64,000 nucleotides of DNA from NCBI RefSeq assembly GCF_005491425.1, contig NZ_CP028083.1:2566001-2630000 (forward strand). The letters run 5' to 3'. Below the pieces are notes generated by a model. It searched no databases, had not been told where the DNA came from, and saw only the letters and a program-made list of their open reading frames with translations. The translations under genes were made by a program, and so were the position numbers. The stretch is from Lysinibacillus sp. SGAir0095. GTDB taxonomy: Bacteria; Bacillota; Bacilli; Bacillales_A; Planococcaceae. Below, one piece after another: positions 26,698 to 38,193 of the stretch. Position 1 is the stretch's first letter. Every line of letters starts with the position of its first letter.

Positions 26698-28344
26698 ATG
26701 CATCATAAACCGTTAAAATATTTTATCAGTCTCATTTTACTGTTTTCATTACTGTCTCCATATACATACGAAACAAAAACAGCCTTTGCAACGAACGAGG
26801 AGTCAGATTTAGTCGTATCAGCAGATATCCTGTATTTACGAGAAGGAGCAGGGTTATCCTATCCAATCCTGACAACCTTAAAAAAGGGAGAAGGGCTTAC
26901 ATTTATCGAGAAAAAAGATGATTGGTATCATGTAAAAGTAAAGGACATGGAAGGATGGGTAGCTTCATGGCTTACCTCCTCTTCTAAGTCTAGTGAATCT
27001 TCAAAGAGCAGCTCCGATGAGTCAAGTTCTATTATTTCACAAGTGGATCATTTGAATGTACGTGCTGAGCCATCTGTCTCGTCGTCTGTTTTAAGTCAGC
27101 TGAACACTGGTGATGAAGCTAAGGTGCTTTCTAGTGAAACAAACTGGGTCCAAATTTCGTTTAATGGCAGTATTGGATGGGTTTCTACAGACTATGTAAC
27201 TATTACTAAACTGGAAGAGGAAAAACAAAGCAATTCTTCCGAGGAAGAAAAAGAAAGTTACGTTAATTCAGAAGAATCTAACATTAAAATTGACCCAAAA
27301 TTATTTACTATTGCTGTAGATGCATTAAATATTCGAAAAAAACCGGATTTATCATCCAGAAAGATTGGAACAGCCAAAAAAGGTGAACAATACGAGGTTC
27401 TAGAAAGAAATAATAATTGGGTAAAAATACAATTTGGTAAAAAGGTTGGCTGGGTTTATAGTTTTTACGGAACATTTCAAGTGAATGAAAAGATAACTGC
27501 TTCAGCAGATCCAGACGAAACAGAGAATAAAGACATATACGTAACAGTTATATATAATGGGACAAACCTTCGAGAAAATCCTTCCACATCTTCAAATGTC
27601 GTGGTCCACGCAAATGCGGGTGAACGATATAAGATTCTTGCAACAGAGGGTGACTGGTACAAGGTAGAAGTTGATAAAAACACAATTGCCTATGTAGCTA
27701 ATTGGGTAGTTTCGGAGAATCTAGACAATGACTCAGTAATGAACGGGGTCCAAAAAGAGGAAGAACCTAAGAAAGAAGTACGGAAAAAAGGCACTTTAAA
27801 AGGGGTAACCCTTGTTATTGACCCAGGGCATGGAGGAAATGATAAAGGAACTACCGGAGCTCGTGGCACAAATGAAAAAGATATTAACTTAAAAACAGTG
27901 GAATTATTAAAATCTAAACTACGTTCTGCTGGTGCTGAAGTTATCATGACACGTGAATCTGATGTTTATGTTGACCTTCGTAAGAGGGTATCCATTTCAC
28001 ATCAATATGAGTCGGATGCCTTTATCAGTATTCATTATGATGCAACCGATGATAGTTCCATATCCGGTTTCACCACATACTACACAAATAGCTATCAACA
28101 GGAGTTAGCGAAATATGTCCATGAAGGTCTTTCAAAGAAAGTGACAATTCGAGATCGCGGTGTTCAACCCGGAAACTATTTGGTTACTCGTGAAAATAAA
28201 CAGGCGGCGATTTTAATTGAACTAGGTTATTTAAGTAATCCTAGTGAGGAGAGTATCGTGACAACCGATTTTTATCGTGAACAAGCAACATTAGGTATCT
28301 ATCAAGGAATTTTGAATTACTTTGACGCACAACTGAAAAAATAA
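26698..28344 (+). CDS. SH3b-containing N-acetylmuramoyl-L-alanine amidase (YrvJ-like)
   Basis: A 548-residue secreted cell-wall hydrolase. A signal peptide spans about 1-31 (ending TKTAFA). Four bacterial SH3 repeats follow, at about 36-93, 113-168, 203-258 and 280-337, each with an LN(V/I)R-type core, separated by Ser- and Glu-rich linkers. The C-terminal Amidase_3 domain (368-545) has zinc ligands His378 (DPGHGG), Glu393 and His446 (SIHYDA), and catalytic Glu508 (LIELGYLSN). It cuts the amide bond between MurNAc and the stem peptide. It is divergent from hisS, as yrvJ is in B. subtilis. Confidence 0.95.
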   Translation: MHHKPLKYFISLILLFSLLSPYTYETKTAFATNEESDLVVSADILYLREGAGLSYPILTTLKKGEGLTFIEKKDDWYHVKVKDMEGWVASWLTSSSKSSESSKSSSDESSSIISQVDHLNVRAEPSVSSSVLSQLNTGDEAKVLSSETNWVQISFNGSIGWVSTDYVTITKLEEEKQSNSSEEEKESYVNSEESNIKIDPKLFTIAVDALNIRKKPDLSSRKIGTAKKGEQYEVLERNNNWVKIQFGKKVGWVYSFYGTFQVNEKITASADPDETENKDIYVTVIYNGTNLRENPSTSSNVVVHANAGERYKILATEGDWYKVEVDKNTIAYVANWVVSENLDNDSVMNGVQKEEEPKKEVRKKGTLKGVTLVIDPGHGGNDKGTTGARGTNEKDINLKTVELLKSKLRSAGAEVIMTRESDVYVDLRKRVSISHQYESDAFISIHYDATDDSSISGFTTYYTNSYQQELAKYVHEGLSKKVTIRDRGVQPGNYLVTRENKQAAILIELGYLSNPSEESIVTTDFYREQATLGIYQGILNYFDAQLKK

Positions 28345-28349
28345 TACAG

Positions 28350-28387
28350 AGGCTAACCCAAAACTTGTTATTGGGTTAGCTTCTTTC
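28350..28387 (+). terminator. Terminator of the amidase gene
   Basis: GCTAACCCAA and TTGGGTTAGC form a perfect 10-bp stem with a 9-base loop, followed by TTCTTTC. Confidence 0.8.
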
Positions 28388-28397
28388 GGTTTGTAAC

Positions 28398-28452
28398 TAA
28401 AAAAAGAGGTTTGACAAAAGAGCCGATTCACGAACTCTTTAGTCAACCTCTT
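28398..28452 (-). terminator. Terminator of dtd (relA-dtd unit)
   Basis: On the minus strand AAGAGGTTGAC..AAAGAG pairs with CTCTTT..GTCAAACCTCTT in a long stem, followed by seven T residues. Confidence 0.82.
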
Positions 28453-28457
28453 CACAA

Positions 28458-28910
28458 TTATTCTTTAGGCTTTGATTCAACGATTATTGTTACTGGTCCA
28501 TCATTTACTAAAGACACATCCATCATTGCTCCAAAGACCCCTGTTTCTACTTGTAAACCATGTGAAGATCTTAACTCTTCATTAAACGCTTCCCACAAAG
28601 GAAGAGCTGTTTCTGGTCTTGCAGCTTCAATAAAACTTGGTCTTCTTCCCTTTCTTGTATCGGCATAGAGTGTGAATTGCGATACAGATAGAATAGCCCC
28701 ACCATGTTCTACAAGGGAATGATTCATCTTGCCTTCTTCATCTTCCCAAAGTCTAAGTTCAGAAACCTTTTTTGCAACATATCGAACATCTTCTAGTGTG
28801 TCTTCATGAGTCAAACCAACTAATAAGACGTAACCAGACTCGATTGCTCCTGTTACTTGTCCATCAACTGTAACGGATGCTTCCTTACTTCTTTGAATAA
28901 CTACTCGCAT
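28458..28910 (-). CDS. dtd: D-aminoacyl-tRNA deacylase
   Basis: A 150-residue proofreading enzyme that removes D-amino acids (and glycine) from mischarged tRNA. It begins [18 protein letters not shown]. The SQFTLYAD motif lies near residue 78 and the cross-subunit Gly-Pro motif NDGPVTI near 138. It is typical in length. It is 19 bases downstream of relA and shares its transcript, the arrangement known from B. subtilis. Confidence 0.96.
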   Translation of the reverse strand: MRVVIQRSKEASVTVDGQVTGAIESGYVLLVGLTHEDTLEDVRYVAKKVSELRLWEDEEGKMNHSLVEHGGAILSVSQFTLYADTRKGRRPSFIEAARPETALPLWEAFNEELRSSHGLQVETGVFGAMMDVSLVNDGPVTIIVESKPKE

Positions 28911-28929
28911 AAATTTACCTCTGACTCAT

Positions 28930-31128
28930 TTAATTTATTACACGTTGAACTGAATAAATATCTGGCAGCTGTTTAATTCTCTCTACTACTTTGTGCAATC
29001 CTGATATATTGGAAATTGAAATCGTTAAGTGAATTGTGGCAATCTTATCATGATCGGCACGTCCTGTTACGGCAAGAATATTCGTTTTCGCTTCACTAAC
29101 AGCGTGCATCACGTCATTTAGAATCCCTGGACGATCAAATGCGGAAACTTCAATATCAACCGGGTATTCTTTACGAATTTGTGTTTCACTATGCTCCCAT
29201 TCGACTTCGATTAGACGATCAGCATTTTCGCCTTCTTGGATGTTCGGACAATCAGCTCGATGAACCGATACACCGCGCCCTTTCGTAATAAATCCGACAA
29301 TTTCATCTCCTGGAACCGGCGTACAGCAACGTGATAATCGGATCAGTAGATTATCAATTCCTTTTACAATTACCCCTGATTCAGTTCGACGTTTTTTCGC
29401 CTGATTGTTTTGCATTTCTTTAACTATTTTTTCTAGCGCTTCCTCTTGTTCCCGTTCTTTTCGTTTCTTCTCAGCTAATCGATTGACAATTTGTTGTGCT
29501 GTTATGCCACCTACACCAACTGCAGCATATAGATCTTCTTCATTTGTATAATTTAATTTATCTAATACACGTTTAATATTTTCTGAGGATAATACTTCTT
29601 TTGCATCAAAATCTTGAGACTTAATTTCCTTCTCTATTAAATCCTTGCCTTTTAGAATATTATCTTCACGTAAATGTTTCTTAAAGAATTGTTTTATTTT
29701 ATTTTTCGCTTGAGAGCTTTGTGCTAATTTCAACCAATCTCGACTTGGCCCAAAGGATTGTTTGGATGTTAAAATTTCAATTATATCACCAGTTTTTAAA
29801 GGTGTATCTAAGGGAACCATCTTTCCATTTACTTTCGCACCGATTGTTCGGTTTCCTACTTCTGAATGGACACGATAGGCAAAATCAATCGGAACCGAGC
29901 CCGATGGCAGCTCAATAACATCCCCTTTTGGTGTAAACACATAAACCATATCGGAGAATAAATCGAATTTTAAAGATTCCATAAACTCTTCAGCATTAGA
30001 GGATTCATTTTGGAACTCTAAAATTTCACGGAACCATGTTAATTTTTGATCTATTGTTTCTTTATCCCCGTTAACAGATTTACCCTCTTTATATGCCCAG
30101 TGTGCAGCAATCCCGTACTCGGCAATTTGATGCATATCTCGCGTACGAATCTGTACTTCCAAAGGGTCCCCATATGGTCCGATGACTGTCGTGTGAAGTG
30201 ATTGATATAGATTTTGTTTTGGCATAGCTATATAATCCTTGAAGCGACCAGGCATTGGCTTCCATAATGTATGTACAATTCCAAGTACAGCGTAACAATC
30301 TTTAATGCTATCCACTAGCACACGTACGGCTAATAGGTCATAAATTTCGTTGAACTGTTTATTTTGTAATACCATTTTCCGATAAATGCTATAGATATGT
30401 TTTGGACGACCGGAAATATCTGCATCAATCTCCACATCTCCTAATTGAGACTTCACTTCGTTCATAACATTATCTAAATAAGCTTCACGTTCAACACGTT
30501 TTCTTTTCATTAAACTCACAATACGGTAATATTGTTGAGGATTTAAATAACGTAAGGCAGTATCTTCTAACTCCCATTTTACTTTTGAAATTCCAAGGCG
30601 ATGAGCAAGTGGTGCGAAAATTTCTAAAGTTTCATTGGATATGCGTCGCTGTTTTTCGGCAGATAAATGTTTTAAAGTACGCATATTATGAAGTCGGTCA
30701 GCAAGTTTGATTAAAATTACACGGATATCCTGTGCCATGGCAACAAACATTTTTCGATGGTTTTCGGCTTGTTGTTCTTTCTTGGATAAATATTTAATTT
30801 TCCCTAGTTTTGTTACCCCGTCAACTAACATTGCGACTTCTTCACTAAATTCATTTACTAAATCCTCACGTGTTACAGTCGTATCTTCTACTACATCATG
30901 AAGAAAACCAGCTGAAACAGTTTCCGGATCCATTTGTAGCTCTGCTAATATGCCAGCAACTTGTATTGGATGAATGATATATGGTTCTCCAGAACTGCGT
31001 GATTGTTCTTTATGTGCTTCATTTGCTACTTCGTATGCTTTCTTTACAAAGGCAACATGTTCATCGTTCATATATGCTTTGACTAGCGCGAATACGTCTT
31101 CGGGCGTCAATATTTGCTCTTTCGCCAT
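28930..31128 (-). CDS. relA: Bifunctional (p)ppGpp synthetase/hydrolase RelA (RSH)
   Basis: A 732-residue long RSH enzyme of the stringent response. The hydrolase HD domain lies at about 20-190, with FLHDVVEDT intact near residue 77. The synthetase domain lies at about 230-350 and includes [11 protein letters not shown], the RxKD type found in bifunctional enzymes. TGS ([14 protein letters not shown]) is near 400, the conserved cysteine domain ([14 protein letters not shown]) near 590, and the ACT domain at the C-terminus. It should make and break (p)ppGpp on the ribosome. AAGGTG lies 8 bases before the ATG. Confidence 0.97.
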   Translation of the reverse strand: MAKEQILTPEDVFALVKAYMNDEHVAFVKKAYEVANEAHKEQSRSSGEPYIIHPIQVAGILAELQMDPETVSAGFLHDVVEDTTVTREDLVNEFSEEVAMLVDGVTKLGKIKYLSKKEQQAENHRKMFVAMAQDIRVILIKLADRLHNMRTLKHLSAEKQRRISNETLEIFAPLAHRLGISKVKWELEDTALRYLNPQQYYRIVSLMKRKRVEREAYLDNVMNEVKSQLGDVEIDADISGRPKHIYSIYRKMVLQNKQFNEIYDLLAVRVLVDSIKDCYAVLGIVHTLWKPMPGRFKDYIAMPKQNLYQSLHTTVIGPYGDPLEVQIRTRDMHQIAEYGIAAHWAYKEGKSVNGDKETIDQKLTWFREILEFQNESSNAEEFMESLKFDLFSDMVYVFTPKGDVIELPSGSVPIDFAYRVHSEVGNRTIGAKVNGKMVPLDTPLKTGDIIEILTSKQSFGPSRDWLKLAQSSQAKNKIKQFFKKHLREDNILKGKDLIEKEIKSQDFDAKEVLSSENIKRVLDKLNYTNEEDLYAAVGVGGITAQQIVNRLAEKKRKEREQEEALEKIVKEMQNNQAKKRRTESGVIVKGIDNLLIRLSRCCTPVPGDEIVGFITKGRGVSVHRADCPNIQEGENADRLIEVEWEHSETQIRKEYPVDIEVSAFDRPGILNDVMHAVSEAKTNILAVTGRADHDKIATIHLTISISNISGLHKVVERIKQLPDIYSVQRVIN

Positions 31129-31287
31129 TTGTTGTCCACCTTGCTAAAAATTTTTCGATTAGAATATATAGTTTTAATTGTATAAAATATTGGTACACGA
31201 TGTAAAGGCACGTCAGTAATAACTTTATAAAAAAAGACGAATTTTAATATTTTTTGTAGAAAAATTGTGAAATAATTAATATTCATG

Positions 31288-31330
31288 TACAAAAAAGAAG
31301 TTGTCTCACTTTTTTGAGACAACTCGATTT
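31288..31330 (-). terminator. Terminator of the glycosyltransferase gene
   Basis: AGTTGTCTCA and TGAGACAACT form a perfect 10-bp stem with a 6-base loop. On the minus strand a T-run follows. The core resembles the stem at 10017-10057. The rest of 31129-31287 shows no feature I can support. Confidence 0.8.
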
Positions 31331-31370
31331 TTTGCACGAAGCTTCTGCTACGCAAATATCATAAAATGTT

Positions 31371-32654
31371 TTACTGAACATCATCTATCGATTTTACTAC
31401 TGTGTGTGGAATTTGTTTCCACTCTACTTCTTTAAATAAGGCAACGATTGAAATGGGAATATAGGTCAGCATGAAGAATGGAAACGTAAAAGAGTAGGCA
31501 ACCTTCTTCCATCCTGCACAATGAATTCTCTTCCATTCTGTCATTACAGTCATAATAGCCATACACAGCATGACAAGATAGTACAATCCAAATGATCTAA
31601 GCATGAGGATGGCAGTGTCTTTTATGCTTTCTCCTTCAAATATACCCATCGCTACAGCTAAAAAAAATAAACCATTGATTAGTATAGAGATATTAGTAAG
31701 AATGATTGCAGGCATGACGGTCATCGTCATATCAAAGCAGGAAAAGCTGTTTTGCTTACGTCTAAACATACTTCGCATTAAATCTTTCCCGTACCTGGTT
31801 AGTACTTGATAGAAACCTTTCGCCCACCGTAATCTTTGATGCCAGGATTGTCTAAAGGTGATCGGTTGTTCATCATAAAAAATCGCATTAGGACAATAGC
31901 CAATCTTTACTCCCTCTAGAATTTGAGAAATTGAGAATTCGATATCTTCCGTTAGGAGATGATAAATCCAGCCACCATTCTTTTTTATTAAATCCGAATG
32001 CACAAGAAAGCCTGTTCCAGAAATGGCGCAGCTTGCATTTAATTTCATTCTTGGGAGATTTAAATATTCTGCTTCATGCAAAAACCAAATAGCATATCCA
32101 GAGGTAATCCAATTTTGATCGAAGTTTTTGGAATTTCGATAGCTTGTTACTACTCGATAGCCTTGATTGAATGTTCGATTCATCTCCATAATATAATTCT
32201 CATCAAGTAAATTATCCGCATCAAATATAAAATAGCCATTGTATTTTTTCGATGCAAATTCACTATTAATAATTTGAAACATAAAATCTAGGGCATAGCC
32301 TTTACCAATTTTATTTTTGTTAAAACGTTCACGAACAATTGCTCCAGCTTCTCTCGCTACTTTAGCTGTTTGATCGGTACAATTATCCGCTATAACAAAA
32401 ATATCAATATAATCTTGAGAGTAGTTTTGTTTTCGAATACTTTTTATCAACTCTCCTATAACTAGTTCTTCATTTCTTGCTGCGATTATTACTGCGTATT
32501 TGTTTAACCGATCATCTTTCGTCACAGCTTGTTTAACCCTTTTACTCTTGAGCGCTACTAACATGTAGATAAATTGATAAGAGTAAAACAATAAAAAGAT
32601 AAAAAAAGTGACAATGTTAAAATGATGAAGAAACGAAGATATAAAAGAGTCCAA
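31371..32654 (-). CDS. Membrane-bound family 2 glycosyltransferase
   Basis: A 427-residue processive-type glycosyltransferase. One N-terminal membrane helix (about 10-35) is followed by a cytosolic GT-A domain. Its motifs are AVIIAARNEE (about 54), DADN (DxD, about 145), TEDIEF (about 238) and QRLRW (QxxRW, about 275). Three or four membrane helices close the protein. This is the cellulose/hyaluronan synthase-like layout for making or exporting a polysaccharide. It stands alone between relA and apt, which are neighbours in B. subtilis, so it is an insertion. The product is unknown. Confidence 0.9.
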   Translation of the reverse strand: MDSFISSFLHHFNIVTFFIFLLFYSYQFIYMLVALKSKRVKQAVTKDDRLNKYAVIIAARNEELVIGELIKSIRKQNYSQDYIDIFVIADNCTDQTAKVAREAGAIVRERFNKNKIGKGYALDFMFQIINSEFASKKYNGYFIFDADNLLDENYIMEMNRTFNQGYRVVTSYRNSKNFDQNWITSGYAIWFLHEAEYLNLPRMKLNASCAISGTGFLVHSDLIKKNGGWIYHLLTEDIEFSISQILEGVKIGYCPNAIFYDEQPITFRQSWHQRLRWAKGFYQVLTRYGKDLMRSMFRRKQNSFSCFDMTMTVMPAIILTNISILINGLFFLAVAMGIFEGESIKDTAILMLRSFGLYYLVMLCMAIMTVMTEWKRIHCAGWKKVAYSFTFPFFMLTYIPISIVALFKEVEWKQIPHTVVKSIDDVQ

Positions 32655-32799
32655 GGTGAAACCTCCATGACATCGAAATTTAGATTATTTCTATTCTTCC
32701 CCTATAATTTGTAATTATATACCACTTTTTCTAATTCAAGATAAAGCCATGATTAAGCTTAGGATAAGATTTTGTAATTATCGTAAGTTCGGTTGTACA

Positions 32800-32844
32800 T
32801 AAAAATAAAAGCCGTTTAAAAAGTGTTTAAACTTTTAAACGGCT
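32800..32844 (-). terminator. Terminator of apt
   Basis: AGCCGTTTAAAA and TTTTAAACGGCT form a perfect 12-bp stem, followed on the minus strand by a T-rich stretch, 12 bases past the apt stop. Confidence 0.83.
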
Positions 32845-32855
32845 AGTACTTTGAA

Positions 32856-33368
32856 TTAGTATTGGATTAATGTTTTTACTGGATAGTTTCCAATTTTTTC
32901 GCGCCCATCTAAGTCTTTTAATTCAATGATAAATGCACAACCTGCAACTACACCACCTAATTTTTCAATTAACTGGATTGTAGCATCGACTGTACCCCCA
33001 GTTGCTAATAGGTCGTCTACGATTAATACTTTTTGTCCTGGTTTGATCGCATCCTTATGCATTGTTAGTACATCATGTCCATATTCTAAGCCATATTCTA
33101 CACGTACAACCTCACGAGGTAGTTTCCCCTCTTTACGAACCGGTGCAAAACCTATTTCAAGTGCATAGGCTACTGGACATCCAATGATGAAACCGCGTGC
33201 TTCAGGACCAACAATCACTTCAGCCCCTACTTCTTTTGCGAACTCGACAATTTTGTCTGCTGCATATTTAAAAGCAGGCCCATTATCCATAATCGTTGTA
33301 ATATCCTTGAAGCTAATGCCTTCTTTTGGCCAGTTTTCTACAGTTGTTACATATTGTGTTAAATCCAT
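32856..33368 (-). CDS. apt: Adenine phosphoribosyltransferase
   Basis: A 170-residue type I phosphoribosyltransferase that converts adenine and PRPP into AMP (purine salvage). It begins [20 protein letters not shown]. The flexible loop [15 protein letters not shown] is near residue 56 and the PRPP-binding motif [14 protein letters not shown] near 113. Length is that of the family. It is 16 bases downstream of recJ and so almost certainly co-transcribed with it. Confidence 0.97.
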   Translation of the reverse strand: MDLTQYVTTVENWPKEGISFKDITTIMDNGPAFKYAADKIVEFAKEVGAEVIVGPEARGFIIGCPVAYALEIGFAPVRKEGKLPREVVRVEYGLEYGHDVLTMHKDAIKPGQKVLIVDDLLATGGTVDATIQLIEKLGGVVAGCAFIIELKDLDGREKIGNYPVKTLIQY

Positions 33369-33384
33369 TACTAATTTGTCCTCC

Positions 33385-35718
33385 TTAGGAATAATTAAAT
33401 TCCCTCATTCGTTCATTAAACCATTGTTTTAGTTCTAAATATGGTGCATACAAAAGCTGTTGTTCCAAGTCGATTTCTTCTATTCTTTGTTTATAAACTT
33501 TAGCTTCAGAAAGTAATCGCTTTGGTACATTACTATTTACTGTTGTCAGACCATTTTCTATTGTAACAAAACCTAGCTCAAAAAACACGTTTGTCATAAA
33601 TTTAATTACTTCAACATTTAAGCCAATATGTTGCGCCAATTTTTCTAGATGCAATTGAAGGTTGAAATTAGGACGTTTTTTTAAGAAGCTATAATACCAA
33701 CCGAAATGCTCCCTTGTCGGCATACCATTGAAATATTTAGATTCCGGTGTGTAGAATACTGCATAAATACGATTTGGTCTCTCTTGCTGAATTAATTTCT
33801 CTAAAGTTTGTGCACTTTTAGGCAAATCTAATAGTACAAGATTAGGTGAAAGATTTTTCATTTCATCCTCTTTCGTTATAAGGCGAATAGGGTTTGTAAA
33901 TTGTCCATCAAAGGCTTGTACAGTTGAGTGCCGGAATGCGATAAAATCTGATTCTTCTTTAGGCAATGTGTGTATCCATTTATGGACTTGGTTTTTTCCT
34001 CTGTAATCATAAAGCTGCCATTCATTTGTCTGAACATCTGTAATCATCAATTGAGGCTTTTTCTTCCCCTGCCATTCGTTAATCTGCAAATCTCCAACAA
34101 AAGAAAGCTTAACTCCATAGGTAATTTCATCATACAAATTCCCTTTACCAAATCCGATTGCATCAATGAATCCATGTGAGTCCTCTAATTCTAGTTTTAA
34201 ATGATTTTCACCAGCGCCAATTTTTCGCATCGAGCGTACCTGAACATTTTGTAGTGCATATACAGGTTTTGCAAAACCAGTTCCAAATGGGCCCAGCTGT
34301 TTTATTTCCTCGATTGCTTCCACTGTTACTTCACTTACATCTACTGGTACATCAATCGAAAGCTTTGGTGTTAGCATTTCATCCGTTAGGCATTCTAATG
34401 CTTGGTGATGTAGACGGCTTCTTATTTCATCAACATGCTCCATACCAAAGGTCATTCCTGCCGCCATCGGGTGCCCCCCAAAATGAGGTAGAAGCTCCCT
34501 GTTTTTTGCTAGCTCCTGATAGAGGTGGAAGCCTTCAATACTACGTCCCGACCCCTTTGCTGTTCCTTTTTCCGGGTCCAGCGAAAGCACAATTGCAGGG
34601 CGATAATATTTTTCTACTAAACGTGAAGCCACAATCCCAATAACTCCCGGATTCCATCCTTCTTTCGCTATTACTAAAACGAGTGAATTTGAAATGGTTG
34701 GATCATTTTCAATCATTTCTATAGCCTGTTCCGTAATAGTATTGACAATTTCTTTTCGTTCAACATTCTTTTGGTTTAATCGTTTTGCGCCGTTTGCCGC
34801 ATCCAAATCACTTTCACTCATTAAAAAAGCAACTCCAGGACCTGCATCTCCTAATCTACCAATTGCATTTAATCGAGGTGCAAAATAGAATCCAATCGCA
34901 TCCTCATCAATTTCATGCTGTTTCACACTTGTTATTTCACATAGGGCCCGTACCCATGGATTATTGGATGTTTTTAATTGCTTAATGCCTTGCTGTACAA
35001 TATAACGATTTTCTCCTTCTAAGGGCACTAAATCTGCCACGGTCCCAATAGCAGCAAACTCATACAAATGCTCAGGGACTTCCCCATATAATGCATGGGC
35101 TAATTTAAATGCGACTCCTACCCCTGCGAGTTCGCCAAATGGATAGTGTCCTTCAGGTACTCTCGGATGGATAATAACATCAGCTGGTGGCAATACGTCA
35201 CCAGCTTCATGATGATCCGTTACAATAACATCCATTCCAAGGTCTTTTGCAACTCGGATAGGTTCAATCCCACTAATTCCGTTGTCAACAGTGATAATTA
35301 ATTGGACGCCATCCTTATGTGCTTTGCGAAATAATTCCTCATGGGGGCCGTAACCATGAGTAAATCGATTCGGAGTGCAAAAATTAACATCTGCCCCTAA
35401 ATCCAGCAATACATTCATCATTACGGTAGTACTAGTAATTCCATCAGCGTCATAATCTCCGTAGATTAGGATTTTCTCGCCATTATTTAGAGCCTTTTCA
35501 ATACGTTCTACAGCTTCTGTCATGCCGCTTAATAAATAGGGGTCATGCAGGTTAGATTCATCCATTTTGATGATTCTTTTAGCTTTTTCAGCAGATGAAT
35601 AGCCTCTGGCAATTAATATTTTAGCTGCTAGAGTTGATATATTTAATTCACTTTGTAGTTGTTTGATTGCGTCTTCATTAGGTTGCTCAACAACCCATTT
35701 TTTAGTTGATTGTATCAT
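33385..35718 (-). CDS. recJ: Single-strand-specific 5'-3' exonuclease RecJ
   Basis: A 777-residue DHH-family nuclease of recombination and mismatch repair. The DHH motifs are [11 protein letters not shown] (about 82), ITVDNGISG (about 137) and [10 protein letters not shown] (about 160). The DHHA1 glycine motif is GGHPMAAGM near 405. An OB-fold follows, and there is a C-terminal extension of more than 200 residues typical of Bacillales RecJ. It lies directly upstream of apt (16 bases), the conserved Bacillus order. Confidence 0.95.
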   Translation of the reverse strand: MIQSTKKWVVEQPNEDAIKQLQSELNISTLAAKILIARGYSSAEKAKRIIKMDESNLHDPYLLSGMTEAVERIEKALNNGEKILIYGDYDADGITSTTVMMNVLLDLGADVNFCTPNRFTHGYGPHEELFRKAHKDGVQLIITVDNGISGIEPIRVAKDLGMDVIVTDHHEAGDVLPPADVIIHPRVPEGHYPFGELAGVGVAFKLAHALYGEVPEHLYEFAAIGTVADLVPLEGENRYIVQQGIKQLKTSNNPWVRALCEITSVKQHEIDEDAIGFYFAPRLNAIGRLGDAGPGVAFLMSESDLDAANGAKRLNQKNVERKEIVNTITEQAIEMIENDPTISNSLVLVIAKEGWNPGVIGIVASRLVEKYYRPAIVLSLDPEKGTAKGSGRSIEGFHLYQELAKNRELLPHFGGHPMAAGMTFGMEHVDEIRSRLHHQALECLTDEMLTPKLSIDVPVDVSEVTVEAIEEIKQLGPFGTGFAKPVYALQNVQVRSMRKIGAGENHLKLELEDSHGFIDAIGFGKGNLYDEITYGVKLSFVGDLQINEWQGKKKPQLMITDVQTNEWQLYDYRGKNQVHKWIHTLPKEESDFIAFRHSTVQAFDGQFTNPIRLITKEDEMKNLSPNLVLLDLPKSAQTLEKLIQQERPNRIYAVFYTPESKYFNGMPTREHFGWYYSFLKKRPNFNLQLHLEKLAQHIGLNVEVIKFMTNVFFELGFVTIENGLTTVNSNVPKRLLSEAKVYKQRIEEIDLEQQLLYAPYLELKQWFNERMREFNYS

Positions 35719-35865
35719 TTACTCACTTCCTCAAGTTTTCATTATACCGAAAAAACATGCGAACTTCTAACCTATAAAAATAGATTAATTGATAAAAATA
35801 GGAACAAAAATGTTGAAACTTTATTCTTCTCATTATACCAATAATAGAGTCTCAAACTCCCGAAA

Positions 35866-35904
35866 AGCAAAAAAGACAAAGTGCAGATAATCACACTTTG
35901 TCTT
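35866..35904 (-). terminator. Terminator of secDF
   Basis: AAGACAAAGTG and CACTTTGTCTT form a perfect 11-bp stem with a 10-base loop, followed on the minus strand by TTTTTTGC. It lies about 20 bases past the stop. Confidence 0.85.
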
Positions 35905-35925
35905 CTTTTAAAATCAAGCTGTTTA

Positions 35926-38193
35926 TTAAACAACTGGCTCGTCTGAACCCCATTGTTTCTTTTCTTTGCTCTCAACAGCAGTCCCTTTTTTGCTCATTTC
36001 CCGACTTTTTAAAGTATACCAAATCTGAGCTGCGATACAAATTGATGAATACATTCCTGTTATTAAACCAATTAGTAGTGCAATTGAGAAGTTTTGAATT
36101 GCTGGTGCACCAAATAGTAATAGGGCAACTACTACGATAATAACCGTTAAGACGGTATTGACAGAGCGTCCCATTGTTTGGCGAAGTGATTTATTCACGA
36201 TTTCAGCCAGCTCTTCTTTTGTTGTAATTTTTCCTTTTCGATCCACATTTTCACGAATACGGTCAAATGTAACGATTGTATCGTTAATGGAATAACCAAC
36301 AATTGTTAATATTGCCGCGATAAATGTAATATCTACTTCCAAACGCAGGAAGCTAAAAATTGCTACCATGAAGAATACATCATGGATTAGTGAAACAATA
36401 GCACCCACACCCATGCGCCATTCGAATCTTAAAGCCACGTAAATAATGATGCCTAGCGCAGCGATTACTAAAGCTTTAATAGCATTCTTGACCAACTCTT
36501 CTCCAACTGTAGGAGATACTGTACTAACACTTGGTTCGTGTCCATAATCTTCTAATACTACTGCCTTATAGTTCAGTATTTCTTGTTGCGTTAAATCTTC
36601 TTTATAAGTAACGACAGCCGTATTTTGCTCTTCACCTGAAATAATGACCTTTTCAGAAGGGAAGCCAATTTCGTCTAGATAATCGGTTACTTCTTCCTGA
36701 GTAATTTTTTGATTTGCTAGAATTTCTACTCGGGTACCACTTGAGAAGTCGATTCCTAAATTCAACTTGAAAATTCCTAGGATTACAACACCTACAATTA
36801 GAATACAAATCGATAATGAATAGAATTTCTTCCGATTTTTAACGAAGTCAAAGCGATCGAAATTCGTAGATAAATCTAGTGTTTCTACTCCTTCTGATAC
36901 ATCATGAACTTTCGATTTACGTACCCCGTATAAAACAGGACTGTTGAAATATCCACTATTAATTAATAAACCTAATAAAATTCGAGATAACCATACAGCT
37001 GTAATGAAACTTAGCACAATCGAAATCATTAAAGTTGTAGCAAAACCTTTTACTGAGCTTGTACCAAAGAAGAATAATACAGCTGCTGCAAGTAAAGTTG
37101 TTAACTGTGCATCAATGATTGCTGTTAGTGACTGTTTTGAACCATGTTGATATGCCTCTTTGATAGACTTACCCACACGCAGTTCTTCTCGAATACGTTC
37201 AGCAGTTAAAATGTTTGCATCCACGGCCATCCCTATACCAAGTACTAGTGCTGCAATCCCTGGTAATGTTAATACTGCGTTTATGGCATTGAATACTGTT
37301 AAAACTAAGTAAGTAAATACCGATAAGGTAATAATGGAGACAAAACCTGGTAAACGGTAGTAAAGAACCATAAAGATGAATATAATTAGAACCCCTACTA
37401 CACTCGCAAATACTGTACTATCTAATGCTTGTTCACCAAATTGTGCACCAACAGAAGTTGAGTAAATTTCTGTTAACTTTACCGGTAATGCACCAGCATT
37501 TAATACACTCGCAAAGTCTTTTGTCTCTTGGACAGTAAAGTTACCGCTAATCATGACATCAGTAGTGTTTAAAACTTGATCTACACCTGCAGCAGATATG
37601 AATTTCGGATCTTCTTTTTGTGATTCTGCTGCATACGAATCTACGCCTTCTTCAAAATCTAACCAGACTACTAACAGGTTTTGACCAAGACCCATTTGAG
37701 ATACTTGCTTTGTAACTTCTGCAAATTTTGCAGCATCTTTTAATGTAAGTGTCACTATCGGAAGGTTTTGCTGATCAAATGAAGCAGCTGCTCCACCTTC
37801 TTTTAGATCCGTACCATCTAATAAAATATTATCGTTTACATCTCGGAATGTTAAGTTCGCCGTACTTGATAACAATTCGCGAGCGGAAGATTGGTCTTCA
37901 ATTCCTGCTAGCTGGACACGAATGCGATCCTCACCTTCAACTTGTATACTCGGTTCACTTACCCCGAATTGGTTAATACGGTTTGAAAGTGCTGTAGTCG
38001 TATCAGTCATAACATCCTTCGTTATTTCTTGACCATCAACAAGCGACTCTACTTCATATAAAACTTCAAACCCACCTTGTAAATCAAGCCCGAGTTTTAC
38101 GTCCTTTAAAACTCCTTGTACTGTTGCACCCATAGCAGCAAATAGTACAACTGCGATTAGTACAAAAGTAAAAATACGGCTTTTAAGCTTCAT
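35926..38193 (-). CDS. secDF: Fused protein translocase subunit SecDF
   Basis: A 755-residue fused SecD-SecF membrane protein that uses the proton gradient to drive late steps of Sec secretion. The SecD half starts with a membrane helix and the motif LGLDLQGGFEVLYEV, followed by an extracellular domain and GIAALVLGIGMAVDANIL. The SecF half begins near residue 455 with LGIDFSSGTRVEI and carries SINDTIVTFDRIREN. Twelve membrane segments are expected. The fusion is usual in Bacillales. It is a single-gene unit with its own terminator. Confidence 0.96.
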   Translation of the reverse strand: MKLKSRIFTFVLIAVVLFAAMGATVQGVLKDVKLGLDLQGGFEVLYEVESLVDGQEITKDVMTDTTTALSNRINQFGVSEPSIQVEGEDRIRVQLAGIEDQSSARELLSSTANLTFRDVNDNILLDGTDLKEGGAAASFDQQNLPIVTLTLKDAAKFAEVTKQVSQMGLGQNLLVVWLDFEEGVDSYAAESQKEDPKFISAAGVDQVLNTTDVMISGNFTVQETKDFASVLNAGALPVKLTEIYSTSVGAQFGEQALDSTVFASVVGVLIIFIFMVLYYRLPGFVSIITLSVFTYLVLTVFNAINAVLTLPGIAALVLGIGMAVDANILTAERIREELRVGKSIKEAYQHGSKQSLTAIIDAQLTTLLAAAVLFFFGTSSVKGFATTLMISIVLSFITAVWLSRILLGLLINSGYFNSPVLYGVRKSKVHDVSEGVETLDLSTNFDRFDFVKNRKKFYSLSICILIVGVVILGIFKLNLGIDFSSGTRVEILANQKITQEEVTDYLDEIGFPSEKVIISGEEQNTAVVTYKEDLTQQEILNYKAVVLEDYGHEPSVSTVSPTVGEELVKNAIKALVIAALGIIIYVALRFEWRMGVGAIVSLIHDVFFMVAIFSFLRLEVDITFIAAILTIVGYSINDTIVTFDRIRENVDRKGKITTKEELAEIVNKSLRQTMGRSVNTVLTVIIVVVALLLFGAPAIQNFSIALLIGLITGMYSSICIAAQIWYTLKSREMSKKGTAVESKEKKQWGSDEPVV

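Noticed and set aside
31107-31355. An 82-codon minus-strand frame overlapping the relA start.
   Set aside because: It spans the region 5' of relA in another frame, has AT-driven composition and covers the terminator of the neighbouring gene.
35772-35975. A 67-codon minus-strand frame between recJ and secDF.
   Set aside because: It runs across the secDF terminator and into the end of secDF, has no ribosome binding site and resembles no family.
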